The notes: generated from the letters alone by a model not told the origin. 64,000 nucleotides of DNA from an uncultured Coriobacteriaceae bacterium (GCA_902777325.1 CACYTH010000005.1:26309-90308), one strand, 5' to 3'; numbered from the stretch's first letter, positions 1 through 10,832 are shown. Made by a program: numbers and translations.

Positions 1-2
1 CG

Positions 3-1649
3 CACCTCATTGCCGTCTCGGGGTTGCACCTGAGCGTGATTGCGTCAGTTGTGTCTCAGGTGCTCGGCATGCTCGAGCTGCGGCCCCACACGCGCATGGT
101 GGTTCTTGCAGCCGTGACAGGATGCTTCGTGCTCTTCTGTGGTGCGCCGGTATCTGCCTTGCGCGCATGGGCGATGTCGCTCGTGGCCTTTGGGGCTCAG
201 GCTTCGGGCAGACGCACCCATGCCCTCTCCTCGGCATGCGCGGTTGCGCTCGCCATGGCGCTCTCAGACCCCACTCTCGCAGGGCAGATGGCCTTCGTGC
301 TGTCGGTGAGCTCGGTCGTCGGCCTGTGCCTGCTCAGCGCTCATGCGAGCTATGCGCTCGGCACCATTGCACCCTTTCCGCGTCTTCCCCGTCGGGTGGG
401 CTCGTCCACGCGAAGGCGCCTCCAGAAGGCATATGACGCCTCCCGCGACACCATCGCTGCAACCCTGGTCTGCCAGCTGGTGACCCTTCCCGCCGTCGCC
501 AGTGCCTTCGGGCGCCTGTCGCTTGTGGCGCCACTCGCGAATCTGCTGGTGGGGCCTCAGTTGGGCGTTCTCATGACGCTGGGCGCCCTCGCATGTCTGG
601 CAGTTCCGGTGTCTCCGTTGTGCGAGCTGCTCCTTGGGGTGTGCGACGTGCTCGCCCTGCCTCTCTGCGCATGCGTGCGCTTTCTCGCGCACCTTCCGTT
701 CGCATCAGTGACAACCGCCGGCGTGGACGTACCCATAGGGTGTGTCGTCCCGCTGGTTCTTGCTGCCTGGCTTGCGTGGTGGCCGCGCGTGGAGCGTGGA
801 AAGGCCCTCAGGGCATGTATGTCGCTCCTCGTGTATCTGGCTTTGCTGCTGGTACGCTGGCGCTATCTCATGCCTGCGCGCATCGTGGTGCTCGACATAG
901 GCCAGGGCGACGCCATACTGGTGCAGGACGGCGCGTCGGCAGTGCTGGTGGACACTGGCCCTGACGCGGCGGTGGCTCGTGCGCTTGCCCGAAACCACGT
1001 GCTCCATCTGGATGCGGTCGTCCTCACGCATCTGCATGACGACCACTACGGGGGGCTGGACGACCTGGCGGGAAGAGTCGCGTGCGAACGCGTGGTTGTG
1101 GCAAGGGGTGTGGCGGTGGCGATGCCGCCAGAGCTTGATGGTGCCTGCCGCAGTCTGACGGGCCGGGGTCCGATGGAGATCGGCTATGGCGACGTCATCA
1201 GGGCCGGTGCCTTTGAGCTCCGCATGGTCTGGCCGCGCGAGGAGGTCGATGGGGACGAGAACAGCGAGTCCGTCGAGTTTGCCGTCACCTATGCGCGGGA
1301 CCGGACGTCTCTCTCCGCGCTGCTTACGAGCGATGCGGAGCAGGACGAGCTGGCCCAGATCCTTGCCGCCGGTGATGTCTCGGACATTGACCTGCTCAAG
1401 GTGGGTCACCATGGCTCGAAGGTCTCGCTCGCCTACGAGCAGGCACGCGAGCTCGCCCCGGAGCTTTCGGTTGCCAGCGCGGGGGAGGGCAATGGCTACG
1501 GTCACCCGGATCCCGAATGCGTGGAGGTGCTTGAGCGTGCCGGATCGACATTCCTGTGCACCAAGGACGTGGGTGATGTCGACGTGAGACCAGGCGCCTC
1601 CGGCCTTCGTGTCATTGTCCGCTCCGGCACGTCGGACGACCTGTCATAA
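3..1649 (+). CDS. comEC: ComEC/Rec2 DNA-uptake channel, C-terminal part (5' end outside window)
   Basis: The frame is open from the first full codon (position 3) and already reads HLIAVSGLHLSVIA, the ComEC core signature, so the gene begins upstream of the window and a TTG at 24 is not a real start. Several hydrophobic segments follow (competence domain, up to about codon 285). A metallo-beta-lactamase-like domain comes next: VLDIGQGDAILVQ, then THLHDDHYGG (metal-binding His/Asp cluster) and KVGHHGSK. Known role of the family: transport of single-stranded DNA across the membrane during natural transformation, with the C-terminal domain possibly degrading the other strand. The downstream holA neighbour is the usual comEC-holA arrangement. 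No frameshift is seen. Confidence 0.95.
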   Translation, partial: HLIAVSGLHLSVIASVVSQVLGMLELRPHTRMVVLAAVTGCFVLFCGAPVSALRAWAMSLVAFGAQASGRRTHALSSACAVALAMALSDPTLAGQMAFVLSVSSVVGLCLLSAHASYALGTIAPFPRLPRRVGSSTRRRLQKAYDASRDTIAATLVCQLVTLPAVASAFGRLSLVAPLANLLVGPQLGVLMTLGALACLAVPVSPLCELLLGVCDVLALPLCACVRFLAHLPFASVTTAGVDVPIGCVVPLVLAAWLAWWPRVERGKALRACMSLLVYLALLLVRWRYLMPARIVVLDIGQGDAILVQDGASAVLVDTGPDAAVARALARNHVLHLDAVVLTHLHDDHYGGLDDLAGRVACERVVVARGVAVAMPPELDGACRSLTGRGPMEIGYGDVIRAGAFELRMVWPREEVDGDENSESVEFAVTYARDRTSLSALLTSDAEQDELAQILAAGDVSDIDLLKVGHHGSKVSLAYEQARELAPELSVASAGEGNGYGHPDPECVEVLERAGSTFLCTKDVGDVDVRPGASGLRVIVRSGTSDDLS

Positions 1650-1672
1650 TGGTCGGTGCAAAGGAGGCCGGT

Positions 1673-2647
1673 ATGGCGCAGGACGTGCGTGGCGGGTTGC
1701 TTCCCGCCTATCTCATAGTTGGGTCTGACGAGCTCAAGGCAAAGGAGTCCGTCTCTCGTCTCAAGCGCAGGCTCGAGCCTGGCTTCGAGGCCTTCAATCT
1801 GGATGAGCGCCCTGCGAGCTCAGACCTTGAGGCGCAGGACCTGCTGTCGTCGCTCAACACCCTGCCCTTTGGATCGGGCTTCAGGCTGGTTCTTGTGACA
1901 GGTGCCGACCATCTTCCCAAACCGGTCTCGGAGGCGCTGGTAGCCTATCTCACGGACCCCAACCCCGGCTGCCTGCTCTGCCTGGTGGCGGAGAAGCTCG
2001 CAAAGACCACGAGGCTCTATAAGGCGGTCGCAGCCTTGGGCAAGAGTTCGGTCATCGACTGCTCGCCCGCAAAGCGCTGGGACCTGCCCAAGCGCGTGGT
2101 GCGCATGGCCCAGACCCGGGGCATGCGCATCGATGGTGCTGCGGCTGACGAGCTTGTCGCACGCGTGGGGGAGTCGACCACCATGCTCGACCGTCAGATC
2201 GGCACGCTGAGCGAGCTTTGCCGTGGCGCAGGCATAATCACGCGCGCCGATGTCGAGCGCTACGTCACGCGCATCGCCGAGGTCAAGCCCTGGGACTTTC
2301 TCGATGCCGTGTGCGCGCGCGACGCACGGCGCGCCCTCGAGCTCTACAACCTGATGCAGAACCCCTCTGAGGTCGCCCTGGTCTCCATGCTCGTGGGGCG
2401 GCTGCGCGAGCTGGTCTGCACGCAGTCCTTGGTGGCGCGGAGACAGGCGGGCGATGTGGCATCGACGCTCGGAAAGCAGGCGTGGCAGATCAAGAACCAC
2501 CGGCGCTGGGCGGCAGGCTTTGGGCGCGGAGAGCTGGCGGGCGCCCTTGATGCCTGCGCACGATGCGACTACGCCCTCAAGACCGGCTCGGACGCGCGGA
2601 CGGAGTTCACCCGTCTGGTCCTCAAGGTCTGCGGGTCGGTCTCGTAA
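1673..2647 (+). CDS. holA: DNA polymerase III delta subunit
   Basis: The 324-aa protein starts YLIVGSDELKAKES after a short leader and ends with the family's YALKTGSDARTEF-type helix, fitting the clamp-loader delta subunit (three-domain AAA+-like fold without a functional P loop). It opens the beta clamp as part of the clamp-loader complex. An ATG at 1649 overlaps the comEC stop, but AAGGAGG at 1661-1667 sits 5 nt before the ATG at 1673, so the latter start is preferred. It is cotranscribed with comEC. Only 42 nt separate it from the convergent kdpE-like gene. Confidence 0.93.
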   Translation: MAQDVRGGLLPAYLIVGSDELKAKESVSRLKRRLEPGFEAFNLDERPASSDLEAQDLLSSLNTLPFGSGFRLVLVTGADHLPKPVSEALVAYLTDPNPGCLLCLVAEKLAKTTRLYKAVAALGKSSVIDCSPAKRWDLPKRVVRMAQTRGMRIDGAAADELVARVGESTTMLDRQIGTLSELCRGAGIITRADVERYVTRIAEVKPWDFLDAVCARDARRALELYNLMQNPSEVALVSMLVGRLRELVCTQSLVARRQAGDVASTLGKQAWQIKNHRRWAAGFGRGELAGALDACARCDYALKTGSDARTEFTRLVLKVCGSVS

Positions 2648-2689
2648 GGCCGCCTGCCACTTGCAAGGCGCCTGTGGCCCGGTGCCCCC

Positions 2690-3397
2690 TCAGATGCGCA
2701 CCATGCGATACCCGACGCCGACATGCGTCTGGATGTAGCGTGGCCGCGAGGGATTCTTCTCGATCTTCTTGCGCAGCGTGCCCATGAACACGCGGAGTGA
2801 CGCCAGGTCCCCGTCCTGCGAGGTGCCCCAGACCTCCTTCAGGATGTACTGATGGGTGAGCACGCGATCGGTGTTCTGGGCCAAAAGGCACAGGAGCTTG
2901 TATTCCATGGGCGTCAGGTGAAGCTGCCTGCCGTCGAGTCCGACCGTGCCGGCGGCAAAGTCGATGACGAGGCCGCCGTTGGTGAAGACGGCCTGCTGGG
3001 GAGCCGCGTCATCCGCCATGTAGCCCAGATGGCGCTCGGTCGTGCGCAGACGGGCGAGAAGCTCCCCGACGGAGAAGGGTTTCGTCAGGTAGTCGTCGGC
3101 ACCGGCGTCCAGCGCGTCGATCTTGTCGGAATCGTCGGAACGTGCCGATATGACGATGATGGGCATGTTGGACCACGTGCGGATGCGGCGGATCACGTCC
3201 ACCCCGTCCACGTCGGGGAGCCCGAGGTCGAGCAGGACGATGTCAGGGGCGGTGGTTGCCGCCGATGCGATGGCCGCATTCCCCGTCTCGGCCGTCGCGT
3301 ACTGGTAGCCGCGCGACTCGAGTGCCGTCGAGATGAGGTTGCGGACCGCCGGGTCGTCCTCGACGACCAGTATGGAGTGGCTGTCGTGCTCAGGCAT
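2690..3397 (-). CDS. kdpE: KdpE-like response regulator (OmpR family)
   Basis: This 235-aa protein has a receiver domain with an acidic pair (ED 13-14), phospho-acceptor Asp57 in LLDLGLPD and Lys106 in TKPF, followed by an OmpR/PhoB winged helix (LTPMEYKLLCLL to GVGYRMV). The ATG at 3397 overlaps the end of the kinase gene by 8 nt and has GAGGAGG upstream; longer in-frame extensions are antisense read-through of the kinase gene. It is expected to be phosphorylated by the neighbouring KdpD-like kinase. Its likely target is the divergent kup promoter, where four 11-bp-phased CATAAAG-type boxes lie (inference from position and family binding habits). Confidence 0.9.
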   Translation of the reverse strand: MPEHDSHSILVVEDDPAVRNLISTALESRGYQYATAETGNAAIASAATTAPDIVLLDLGLPDVDGVDVIRRIRTWSNMPIIVISARSDDSDKIDALDAGADDYLTKPFSVGELLARLRTTERHLGYMADDAAPQQAVFTNGGLVIDFAAGTVGLDGRQLHLTPMEYKLLCLLAQNTDRVLTHQYILKEVWGTSQDGDLASLRVFMGTLRKKIEKNPSRPRYIQTHVGVGYRMVRI

Positions 3398-4520
3398 ATG
3401 CGATGACCTCCTCGGCAGGAAGGGTAAACACAAAGCGCGACCCGTGCGGGTCGACATCCTCCACGCGGATGGTGCCCCCATGGGCCTCGACCACCGACCG
3501 GCATAACGCAAGGCCGATGCCCGTGCCACGAGCTGAGTCTGCACCGCCACCCGTGTAGAAGAGCTCGAAGATGCGGCTCTTGTCCTCGTCCGCGATGCCA
3601 GGCCCGTCGTCTGCGACGGATATGGCCACCATGGGACCCTCGCGCATCGAGGATATGGTGATGGTCGAGTCGGGCTGGGTGTGCGCGATGGCGTTGTCCA
3701 CGAGGTTGACGATCACCTGCACGATGACCTGCGGGTCCATCTTGGCAAGCAGCAGCTCGCGCGATGGCTCGACCGTGATCTGGTGACCCTCGGCGTTGCG
3801 GCTCGCGTGCCGTATGGCCTCCTCGATCACGTCGTCCACAAGCTCTATGCCCGTGTCGAGGGAGACGTTGCCGTCCTCGATGCGCGTCACGGCCAGCAGG
3901 TTCTCCACCATCGTGCGCAGCCAGGTCGCGTCGTCGCGAATGTCCGTCACCAGCTGGCGGCGGGAGTCCTCCTCCAGATGCGTCTCCTCGTCGAGCAGCA
4001 TCTCCGCGTCGCCGATGATGGAGGTGAGGGGCGTGCGCAGGTCGTGGCTGACCGAGCGCAGCATGTTGGCGCGCAGCTGCTCGCGCTGGGCGACGAGCGA
4101 GGCCTCGGTGGACTGCCGCTCGATTCTCCGAAGCCTTGACACGAGATAGTTGGCGAGAAGGGCGAACACGATCATGGCACCGATGGTGCCCACGTAGCCT
4201 GGCCCGTCGATCGCGAGGGAGAAGCGCGGCGCGATGAGGAAGAAGTTGTAGCTCAGGATGGAGATGAGCGACGCGAAGACGCTGTAGCCCAGGCCATTGG
4301 TGAGGATGGTGGTGACCAGCACTCCCAGGACGAAGACGATGACCATGGTCGCATCGGGAAGCCCGAGCCCGTCCAGGGCAATCGCCAGCAGGGTGGCAAG
4401 CGCTTGGCACAGGAGCACGAGTCCGGTGTTGAGCACCACGCTCATGCCCGTGCGCCCCTCGACCAGCGACTGGATCCCAGCTAGCGTTTCGACGAGACTC
4501 TCCCGCGAAGAACCAGGCAA
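3390..4520 (-). CDS. kdpD: Short KdpD-like sensor histidine kinase lacking the N-terminal sensor half
   Basis: The 376-aa protein has four membrane segments (about residues 28-50, 57-75, 79-97, 108-127; the DUF4118/KdpD membrane module), a HisKA domain with His159 in SVSHDLRTPL, and a HATPase domain with N box NLVDNAIAH (272-280), DDGPG (304-308) and RGTGIGLAL (331-339). Full KdpD is near 900 aa; the cytosolic KdpD and universal-stress domains that precede the membrane part are absent. A TTG start at 4520 with GGAGG at 4526-4530 (spacing 5) is preferred; a GTG at 4589 would add 23 residues and overlap the upstream small gene. It overlaps the response-regulator gene. No kdpFABC genes are present nearby; the neighbour is kup. 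Confidence 0.85.
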   Translation of the reverse strand: MPGSSRESLVETLAGIQSLVEGRTGMSVVLNTGLVLLCQALATLLAIALDGLGLPDATMVIVFVLGVLVTTILTNGLGYSVFASLISILSYNFFLIAPRFSLAIDGPGYVGTIGAMIVFALLANYLVSRLRRIERQSTEASLVAQREQLRANMLRSVSHDLRTPLTSIIGDAEMLLDEETHLEEDSRRQLVTDIRDDATWLRTMVENLLAVTRIEDGNVSLDTGIELVDDVIEEAIRHASRNAEGHQITVEPSRELLLAKMDPQVIVQVIVNLVDNAIAHTQPDSTITISSMREGPMVAISVADDGPGIADEDKSRIFELFYTGGGADSARGTGIGLALCRSVVEAHGGTIRVEDVDPHGSRFVFTLPAEEVIAYA

Positions 4521-4566
4521 CTCATCCTCCACCAACCCCACGGCACGCGACGCGGGGGATAGCCAA

Positions 4567-4737
4567 CTAGATGAGGGAGAGTATGGCACAAACGAGGCCT
4601 GCGAGCACGAGGCTTGCTGCTACGGATGTGACCCTGGCGATGCGGGGTGTCACTAAGAAGAGGTCGGTCTCGTCGGCGGGGAGAAACTCTGCCGTCCTGG
4701 TCAAGAGCGTGCGATCTTCGGCTCCCCAGTCTGCCAT
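4567..4737 (-). CDS. Small membrane protein upstream of the KdpD-like kinase (56 aa)
   Basis: An ATG at 4737 is preceded by AAGGAGGT with 7-nt spacing, one of the best ribosome binding sites in the window. The reading frame gives 56 residues: a hydrophilic, acidic N-terminal half beginning MADWGAEDRTLLTRTAEFLP and a C-terminal hydrophobic stretch (about residues 35-56, VTSVAASLVLAGLVCAILSL) able to span the membrane. It lies in the same orientation as the kinase and regulator, ending 46 nt before the kinase start, so it is probably the first gene of that operon. No family is recognised. A role as a kinase accessory or a Kup/K+ sensing peptide is inference only. Confidence 0.6.
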   Translation of the reverse strand: MADWGAEDRTLLTRTAEFLPADETDLFLVTPRIARVTSVAASLVLAGLVCAILSLI

Positions 4738-4833
4738 GGCTCGTACCTCCTTGTTTGCCGTGCATCTTTACCTGTCGTTTTGTGCAAGTGAAGCGCTTTG
4801 GGTCTAAAGACGAGATAAGGGTTTGGCGTCTGG

Positions 4834-4928
4834 CATAAAGCTCGGATTAACGCTGCAGCTTGCGGGGTGGTTGGAGGCCTCTCCCTGGCCTAAAGGCAAC
4901 ATAAAGGTGGCATAAAGCAAGCATAAAG
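4834..4928. promoter_or_regulatory. Phased CATAAAG direct-repeat array between the kdp-like operon and kup
   Basis: CCTAAAG at 4889 and CATAAAG at 4900, 4911 and 4922 start exactly 11 bp apart. A further CATAAAG at 4834 lies 55 bp (5 x 11) upstream in the same helical phase. Direct repeats at 11-bp period are the typical binding arrangement of OmpR/PhoB-family regulators, such as the KdpE-like protein encoded 1.4 kb away. The array is about 110 bp upstream of the kup start and about 160 bp upstream of the small membrane gene on the other strand. Confidence 0.65.
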
Positions 4929-5039
4929 ACGCGACCGCTGACGGGTGCAGACCCAAGTCTGTCATCCTGCGTGATAGATTGCCCCATCTGAGCGGGCACC
5001 GCCGTGCCACAAGGCTCAGATGTATCTGATTGGAGTGCT

Positions 5040-7241
5040 ATGGAGAAATCTACGAAGGAGCATGCTCAGTCGCACAAGGCTGGGATTCCGCTTTCCGCCG
5101 GCATGATTCTGGTTACCCTGGGCGTCGTCTATGGCGACATCGGCACCTCGCCGATGTACACCCTCAAGGCCATCATGAGTGGCAACGGCGGTCTTCCCAC
5201 CATGAGCCAAGACGTGGTGGTGGGGGCGCTCTCGCTCATCATATGGACGATGACGTTGATCACCACCGTCAAGTACGTGCTCGTCGCCATGAAGGCGGAC
5301 AACCACAACGAGGGTGGCATCTTTGCGCTCTACAGTCTGGTCAAGCATTGCGGCAGGATACTCATCGTGCCCGCCATGGTGGGAGGTGCCGCGCTTCTAG
5401 CCGATGGCATCCTCACCCCGGCCGTCACGGTCACCTCTGCCATCGAGGGCCTGCGAACCATCGATGCGGTCCACAACGTGATAGGTGACAACCAGTCCAT
5501 CGTCGTGGTCATCACCATCGCCATCCTGTGCGGGCTGTTCATCGTGCAGCGTGCGGGAACCTCCGCCATCGGCAAGGGATTTGGTCCCATCATGACGCTC
5601 TGGTTCAGCTTCCTGGCCGTCTCGGGCCTGGTCAACATCATGGGCAACATAGGCGTCCTGCGCGCGATCAACCCCGTCCACGGCATCATGTTCCTGTTTG
5701 ACTCAAGGCTCAACAATGCCGGCATCATGGTCTTGGGCAACGTGTTTCTCTGCACGACGGGTGCCGAGGCCCTGTACTCGGACATGGGCCACGTGGGCAA
5801 GGCGAACATCTACGTGAGCTGGCCCTTCGTCAAGGCCGCCCTCATCATCAACTACCTGGGGCAGGGCGCGTGGATCGTGAGCCATCAGTCGGATGCGGCG
5901 CTGGCTGCCATCCCTGACCTCAACCCCTTCTTCCAGATGCTTCCCGAGCGCGTGCGCATCTTTGCCGTGGTGCTCTCCACCTTTGCCGCCATCATCGCGT
6001 CCCAGGCGCTCATCACCGGCTCCTTCTCGATCATCTCCGAGGCCATTCGCCTCGACCTGATGCCGCACATGAAGATCAACTACCCCTCCGAGAACAAGGG
6101 CCAGCTCTACATTCCGCTGGTCAACAGCATCCTCTGGGCGGGTTGCATCTTTGTCGTGCTGCTCTTTAGGACCTCCGAGCACATGGAGGCCGCCTATGGC
6201 CTGGCCATCACGGTCACCATGCTCATGACCACCATCCTGCTGTTCACGTACCTCTCCCAGATCCGCAGGATGCCTGCCGTGGCCGTGGTGTTCGCACTTG
6301 CGTTTGGCGCCATCGAGATGATGTTCTTCGTCTCGAGTCTGACCAAGTTCTTCCATGGCGGCTACGTGACGGTGCTTCTGGCCCTGTCGATCTTTATGGT
6401 CATGTACGTGTGGCGCCGTGGCACGGCCATCGAGCGCACGCAGAGCGTCTACCTCTCCATCCGCGAGTACATCAACCAGCTCGGCGAGCTGCGCTCCGAT
6501 GCCGAGCTGCCCTATGTCGCAGACAACCTGGTCTTTCTGACCAACGACCGCTCGCTCGAGCGGCTCGACCGCGACATCCTCTACTCCATCCTCAACAAGC
6601 GCCCCAAGCGTGCGCGTGCCTACTGGTTCCTCAACGTGCAGGTGACCGACGAGCCCTACACCCACGAGTTCTCCGTCAACGACTTTGGCACCAACTTCGT
6701 CTTCAAGGTGCAGCTGCGCCTGGGGTTCCGCGTCAACCAGCGCGTCAACGAGTACCTGTACCAGATCGTGGAGACGATGGTTGCCCAGGGCAGGCTTGCC
6801 CCGCAGCATCGCCGCTACTCCATCTACCGCACCTCGGGTGACGTGGGCGACTTCAGGTTCTGCATGATCCGCAAGGTGCCCTCGGCCTCGAGCGACATCT
6901 CCGAGATCGACCGCACCGTACTAGGCATCAAGTACGCCATCAGGCGCATCTGCGGCTCCCCGATGGAGTGGTATGGGCTCGAAAACTCCTCGGTCATCAT
7001 CGAGTACGTGCCGCTGTTTGCCCGTGCCAAGCGTCAGCACAAGCTTGCCTACGTGGAGATACCGGCCAAGATTGCCAAGAGGAACGAGCGCTACCACAAC
7101 TCCGTCGCAGACGACGACATCTTCTCGGCGACCATGCGCGACGCCCACCAGTACGAGGAGGAGATGGTGGCCGCAGCCGTGATCGGAGGGCACACGGCCA
7201 GCTTCCGCCCCGTTACCATGGACGAGGAGGAGGGGGAGTAG
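5040..7241 (+). CDS. kup: Kup-family potassium uptake protein
   Basis: The family signature TLGVVYGDIGTSPMYTLKA lies near the N-terminus and is followed by about 12 hydrophobic segments (LeuT-like fold) up to about residue 460, then a long cytosolic C-terminal domain. At 733 aa it is longer than E. coli Kup (622), the extra length being C-terminal. Kup proteins import K+ with protons. The ATG at 5040 has TTGGAG upstream; a GTG at 5004 has no such site. Divergent from a Kdp-like two-component operon and preceded by an 11-bp-phased repeat array, so induction at low K+ or osmotic stress is likely. A strong terminator follows. Confidence 0.94.
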   Translation: MEKSTKEHAQSHKAGIPLSAGMILVTLGVVYGDIGTSPMYTLKAIMSGNGGLPTMSQDVVVGALSLIIWTMTLITTVKYVLVAMKADNHNEGGIFALYSLVKHCGRILIVPAMVGGAALLADGILTPAVTVTSAIEGLRTIDAVHNVIGDNQSIVVVITIAILCGLFIVQRAGTSAIGKGFGPIMTLWFSFLAVSGLVNIMGNIGVLRAINPVHGIMFLFDSRLNNAGIMVLGNVFLCTTGAEALYSDMGHVGKANIYVSWPFVKAALIINYLGQGAWIVSHQSDAALAAIPDLNPFFQMLPERVRIFAVVLSTFAAIIASQALITGSFSIISEAIRLDLMPHMKINYPSENKGQLYIPLVNSILWAGCIFVVLLFRTSEHMEAAYGLAITVTMLMTTILLFTYLSQIRRMPAVAVVFALAFGAIEMMFFVSSLTKFFHGGYVTVLLALSIFMVMYVWRRGTAIERTQSVYLSIREYINQLGELRSDAELPYVADNLVFLTNDRSLERLDRDILYSILNKRPKRARAYWFLNVQVTDEPYTHEFSVNDFGTNFVFKVQLRLGFRVNQRVNEYLYQIVETMVAQGRLAPQHRRYSIYRTSGDVGDFRFCMIRKVPSASSDISEIDRTVLGIKYAIRRICGSPMEWYGLENSSVIIEYVPLFARAKRQHKLAYVEIPAKIAKRNERYHNSVADDDIFSATMRDAHQYEEEMVAAAVIGGHTASFRPVTMDEEEGE

Positions 7242-7298
7242 CGCAGGCGCTCCCATACGCGCCCGCAAGCTGACGATGCGGGCTTGGAAGGAAGATTG

Positions 7299-7351
7299 CG
7301 CCCCTGGTGCACGAGGATTTGGGTCCAAGTGCATCAGGGGCGGATTTTCTT
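7299..7351 (+). terminator. Rho-independent terminator of kup
   Basis: A 14-bp stem (7299-7312 with 7329-7342, one G-U pair) is followed by GATTTTCTT. It lies 58 nt after the kup stop. Confidence 0.85.
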
Positions 7352-7512
7352 GCTTCGGCATCTTGCCAAGCGCACCACGCTGGGCTTTTTATTGCTTGCG
7401 CCACGTGGCGTTGCACCACGTTCTCGTTTTCCTTCCGGCTATGGCACGCCGGTGCACCAGGTTGGAATGATCCTTCCGGTGAGACGCCCAACTGGCGATG
7501 CGGCCACCCGTG
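7352..7512. other. Intergenic stretch between kup and rpsT terminators
   Basis: No credible coding frame, RNA gene or repeat was recognised here. Open frames on both strands run through the two terminators and have no ribosome binding site. The stretch separates the convergent kup and rpsT genes. Confidence 0.5.
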
Positions 7513-7553
7513 AAAAGAGAGGCGGGGCCCGAGCAGCACCTCGGACCCCGCCT
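7513..7553 (-). terminator. Rho-independent terminator of rpsT
   Basis: On the minus strand a 13-bp GC-rich stem (7541-7553 with 7522-7534, one G-U pair, 6-nt loop) is followed by a T-rich run (CTCTTTTC). It begins about 25 nt after the rpsT stop. Confidence 0.88.
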
Positions 7554-7577
7554 TCTTCACTCGATGTGAATCAGAAG

Positions 7578-7841
7578 CTACTTGATGGTGTTGACGAGCT
7601 TCTGGACGCCGCTCTTGCGCTTGGCGGCCTGGTTCTTGTGGATGATGCCCTTGGAAGCGGCCTTGTCGAGCTTGCGGTTGGCAGCGTTGGCAGCGGCCTG
7701 GGCGGCCTCGGCGTCGCCAGCCTCCACGGCTGCACGGACCTTCTTGATGTAGGTCTTGAGCTCGGAGCGGACTGCCTTGTTGCGCTTGCGTGCCTTCTCG
7801 GCGGTGATGATGCGCTTCTTCTGAGACTTGATGTTTGCCAC
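7578..7841 (-). CDS. rpsT: 30S ribosomal protein S20
   Basis: The 87-aa product begins [18 protein letters not shown] and is rich in Lys, Arg and Ala, as S20 is; length matches the family. S20 binds 16S rRNA early in 30S assembly. The start is GTG at 7841 with GAAAGGG upstream. It is transcribed alone on the minus strand, divergent from lepA, with a strong terminator. A TATAGT -10 candidate (plus-strand 7911-7916) lies about 70 nt upstream. Confidence 0.97.
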   Translation of the reverse strand: MANIKSQKKRIITAEKARKRNKAVRSELKTYIKKVRAAVEAGDAEAAQAAANAANRKLDKAASKGIIHKNQAAKRKSGVQKLVNTIK

Positions 7842-7910
7842 GGTAACTTTCCCTTTCGATCTTTATCGAGTGAGGCCTCTGCGTTGAGACACGGTGAGGT
7901 CAACCTCGAA

Positions 7911-7916
7911 ACTATA
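7911..7916 (-). promoter_or_regulatory. rpsT: -10 box candidate for rpsT
   Basis: TATAGT on the minus strand, about 70 nt before the rpsT start. No convincing -35 was found, so this is tentative. Confidence 0.4.
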
Positions 7917-7938
7917 GCACGCCGAGGCCGTTATGCGC

Positions 7939-7951
7939 TATCATTTCTCGC

Positions 7952-7952
<1 letters not shown>
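7939..7952 (+). promoter_or_regulatory. lepA: -10 box implying a leaderless lepA mRNA
   Basis: TATCAT at 7939-7944 ends 7 nt before the lepA ATG, which would put the transcription start on the A of the start codon. No Shine-Dalgarno sequence is present in the preceding 30 nt. A similar GCGCTATCAT also occurs just upstream of the FHA gene (minus strand, about 50244-50253). Confidence 0.45.
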
Positions 7953-9759
<1,807 letters not shown>

Positions 9760-9763
<4 letters not shown>

Positions 9764-10830
9764 CGTTTGCCCAAGGCGCAGATCCTGCCTCCATCCTGCG
9801 CGAATGCTCGGACGAGACCGGCCTTGCCCCCGCGGTGAGGCCGTTTCCTCGCGAGGGCAGCCTCGCGGAGCGCCTGGCAGCATGCCCCTTCATCATGGCG
9901 CCCATGGCTGGCGTGTCCGATGCGGCGTACCGCATGATGGCCCGTGCGGGAGGCGCCGCGCTTGCCTACAGCGAGATGGTGTCGGTGGCGGGTCTGCACT
10001 ATGGCGGGGCAAAGACCTGGGAGCTGGTGCTGCCCCATGAGCCAGAGCCTGACATCGCCGTCCAGCTGTTTGGCTCCGATCCCGAGCAGTTCCGCGAGGC
10101 GGCCGCTGCGGTCAGCGAGCGCCTGGGCGAGCGTCTTGTGCTCATCGACGTGAACATGGCCTGCCCGGTGCCCAAGGTCACCAAAAAGGGCGAGGGCTCC
10201 GCGCTGCTGGATGACCCAAGGCGCGCGGCGGCCATCGTGCGGGCGTGCGTTGCCGAGGTGGGCGTGCCGGTCACCGTAAAGATCAGGAGCGCCCGCAGGA
10301 CTGGCGAGCCCGAGGTCGCGCCGGAGTTCGCCCGCGCCATGGAGCAGGCCGGCGCCTCTGCGGTGGCCGTGCACGGCAGGACGGCAAGCCAGATGTATCG
10401 CGGCGAGGCTGACTGGGGCGTGGTGAGCCGCGTGCGCGAGGCGGTCTCGATCGCGGTCATAGGCTCGGGAGACGTGCGTACCGCCCAAGATGCGGTGCGC
10501 ATGCTGCGCGAGACGGGCGCGACAGGCGTGATGATCGCACGAGGCACCTATGGCAATCCCTGGGTCTTTAACAACGCGATGCGCATCTGCTGCGGCGAGG
10601 GCCCTGTTGAGCCCACCGTGTCGCAGCGGCTCTCGGCATTTGCCTGTCACGTGCGGCTGCTGGAGGCCACCCAGGCGCACATGGCAAAGGCGCGCAGCCT
10701 CTCCGGCTGGTACCTCCGCGGGGTTCCGAACGCCGCACAGTGGCGCGAGCGCGCGATGCACTGCAAGTCTGTCGAGGAGTACCTCCAGCTGGGTCAGGCG
10801 CTCAACGACCTCTATGGTGACAGGCGATAG
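9760..10830 (+). CDS. dus: tRNA-dihydrouridine synthase (DusB-like)
   Basis: The 356-aa product has the FMN barrel motifs [38 protein letters not shown] (catalytic Cys in the CPVPK segment) and [16 protein letters not shown]. It reduces uridines in the tRNA D-loop using NADPH. The ATG overlaps the lepA stop (ATGA), indicating translational coupling. An N-terminal extension of about 40 residues precedes the barrel. Which Dus subgroup it belongs to cannot be settled from sequence reading alone. Confidence 0.93.
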
Positions 10831-10832
10831 GC

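Noticed and set aside
7213..7560. 115-aa minus-strand frame between kup and rpsT
   Set aside because: Crosses both terminators and the kup 3' end, with no ribosome site or recognisable features.
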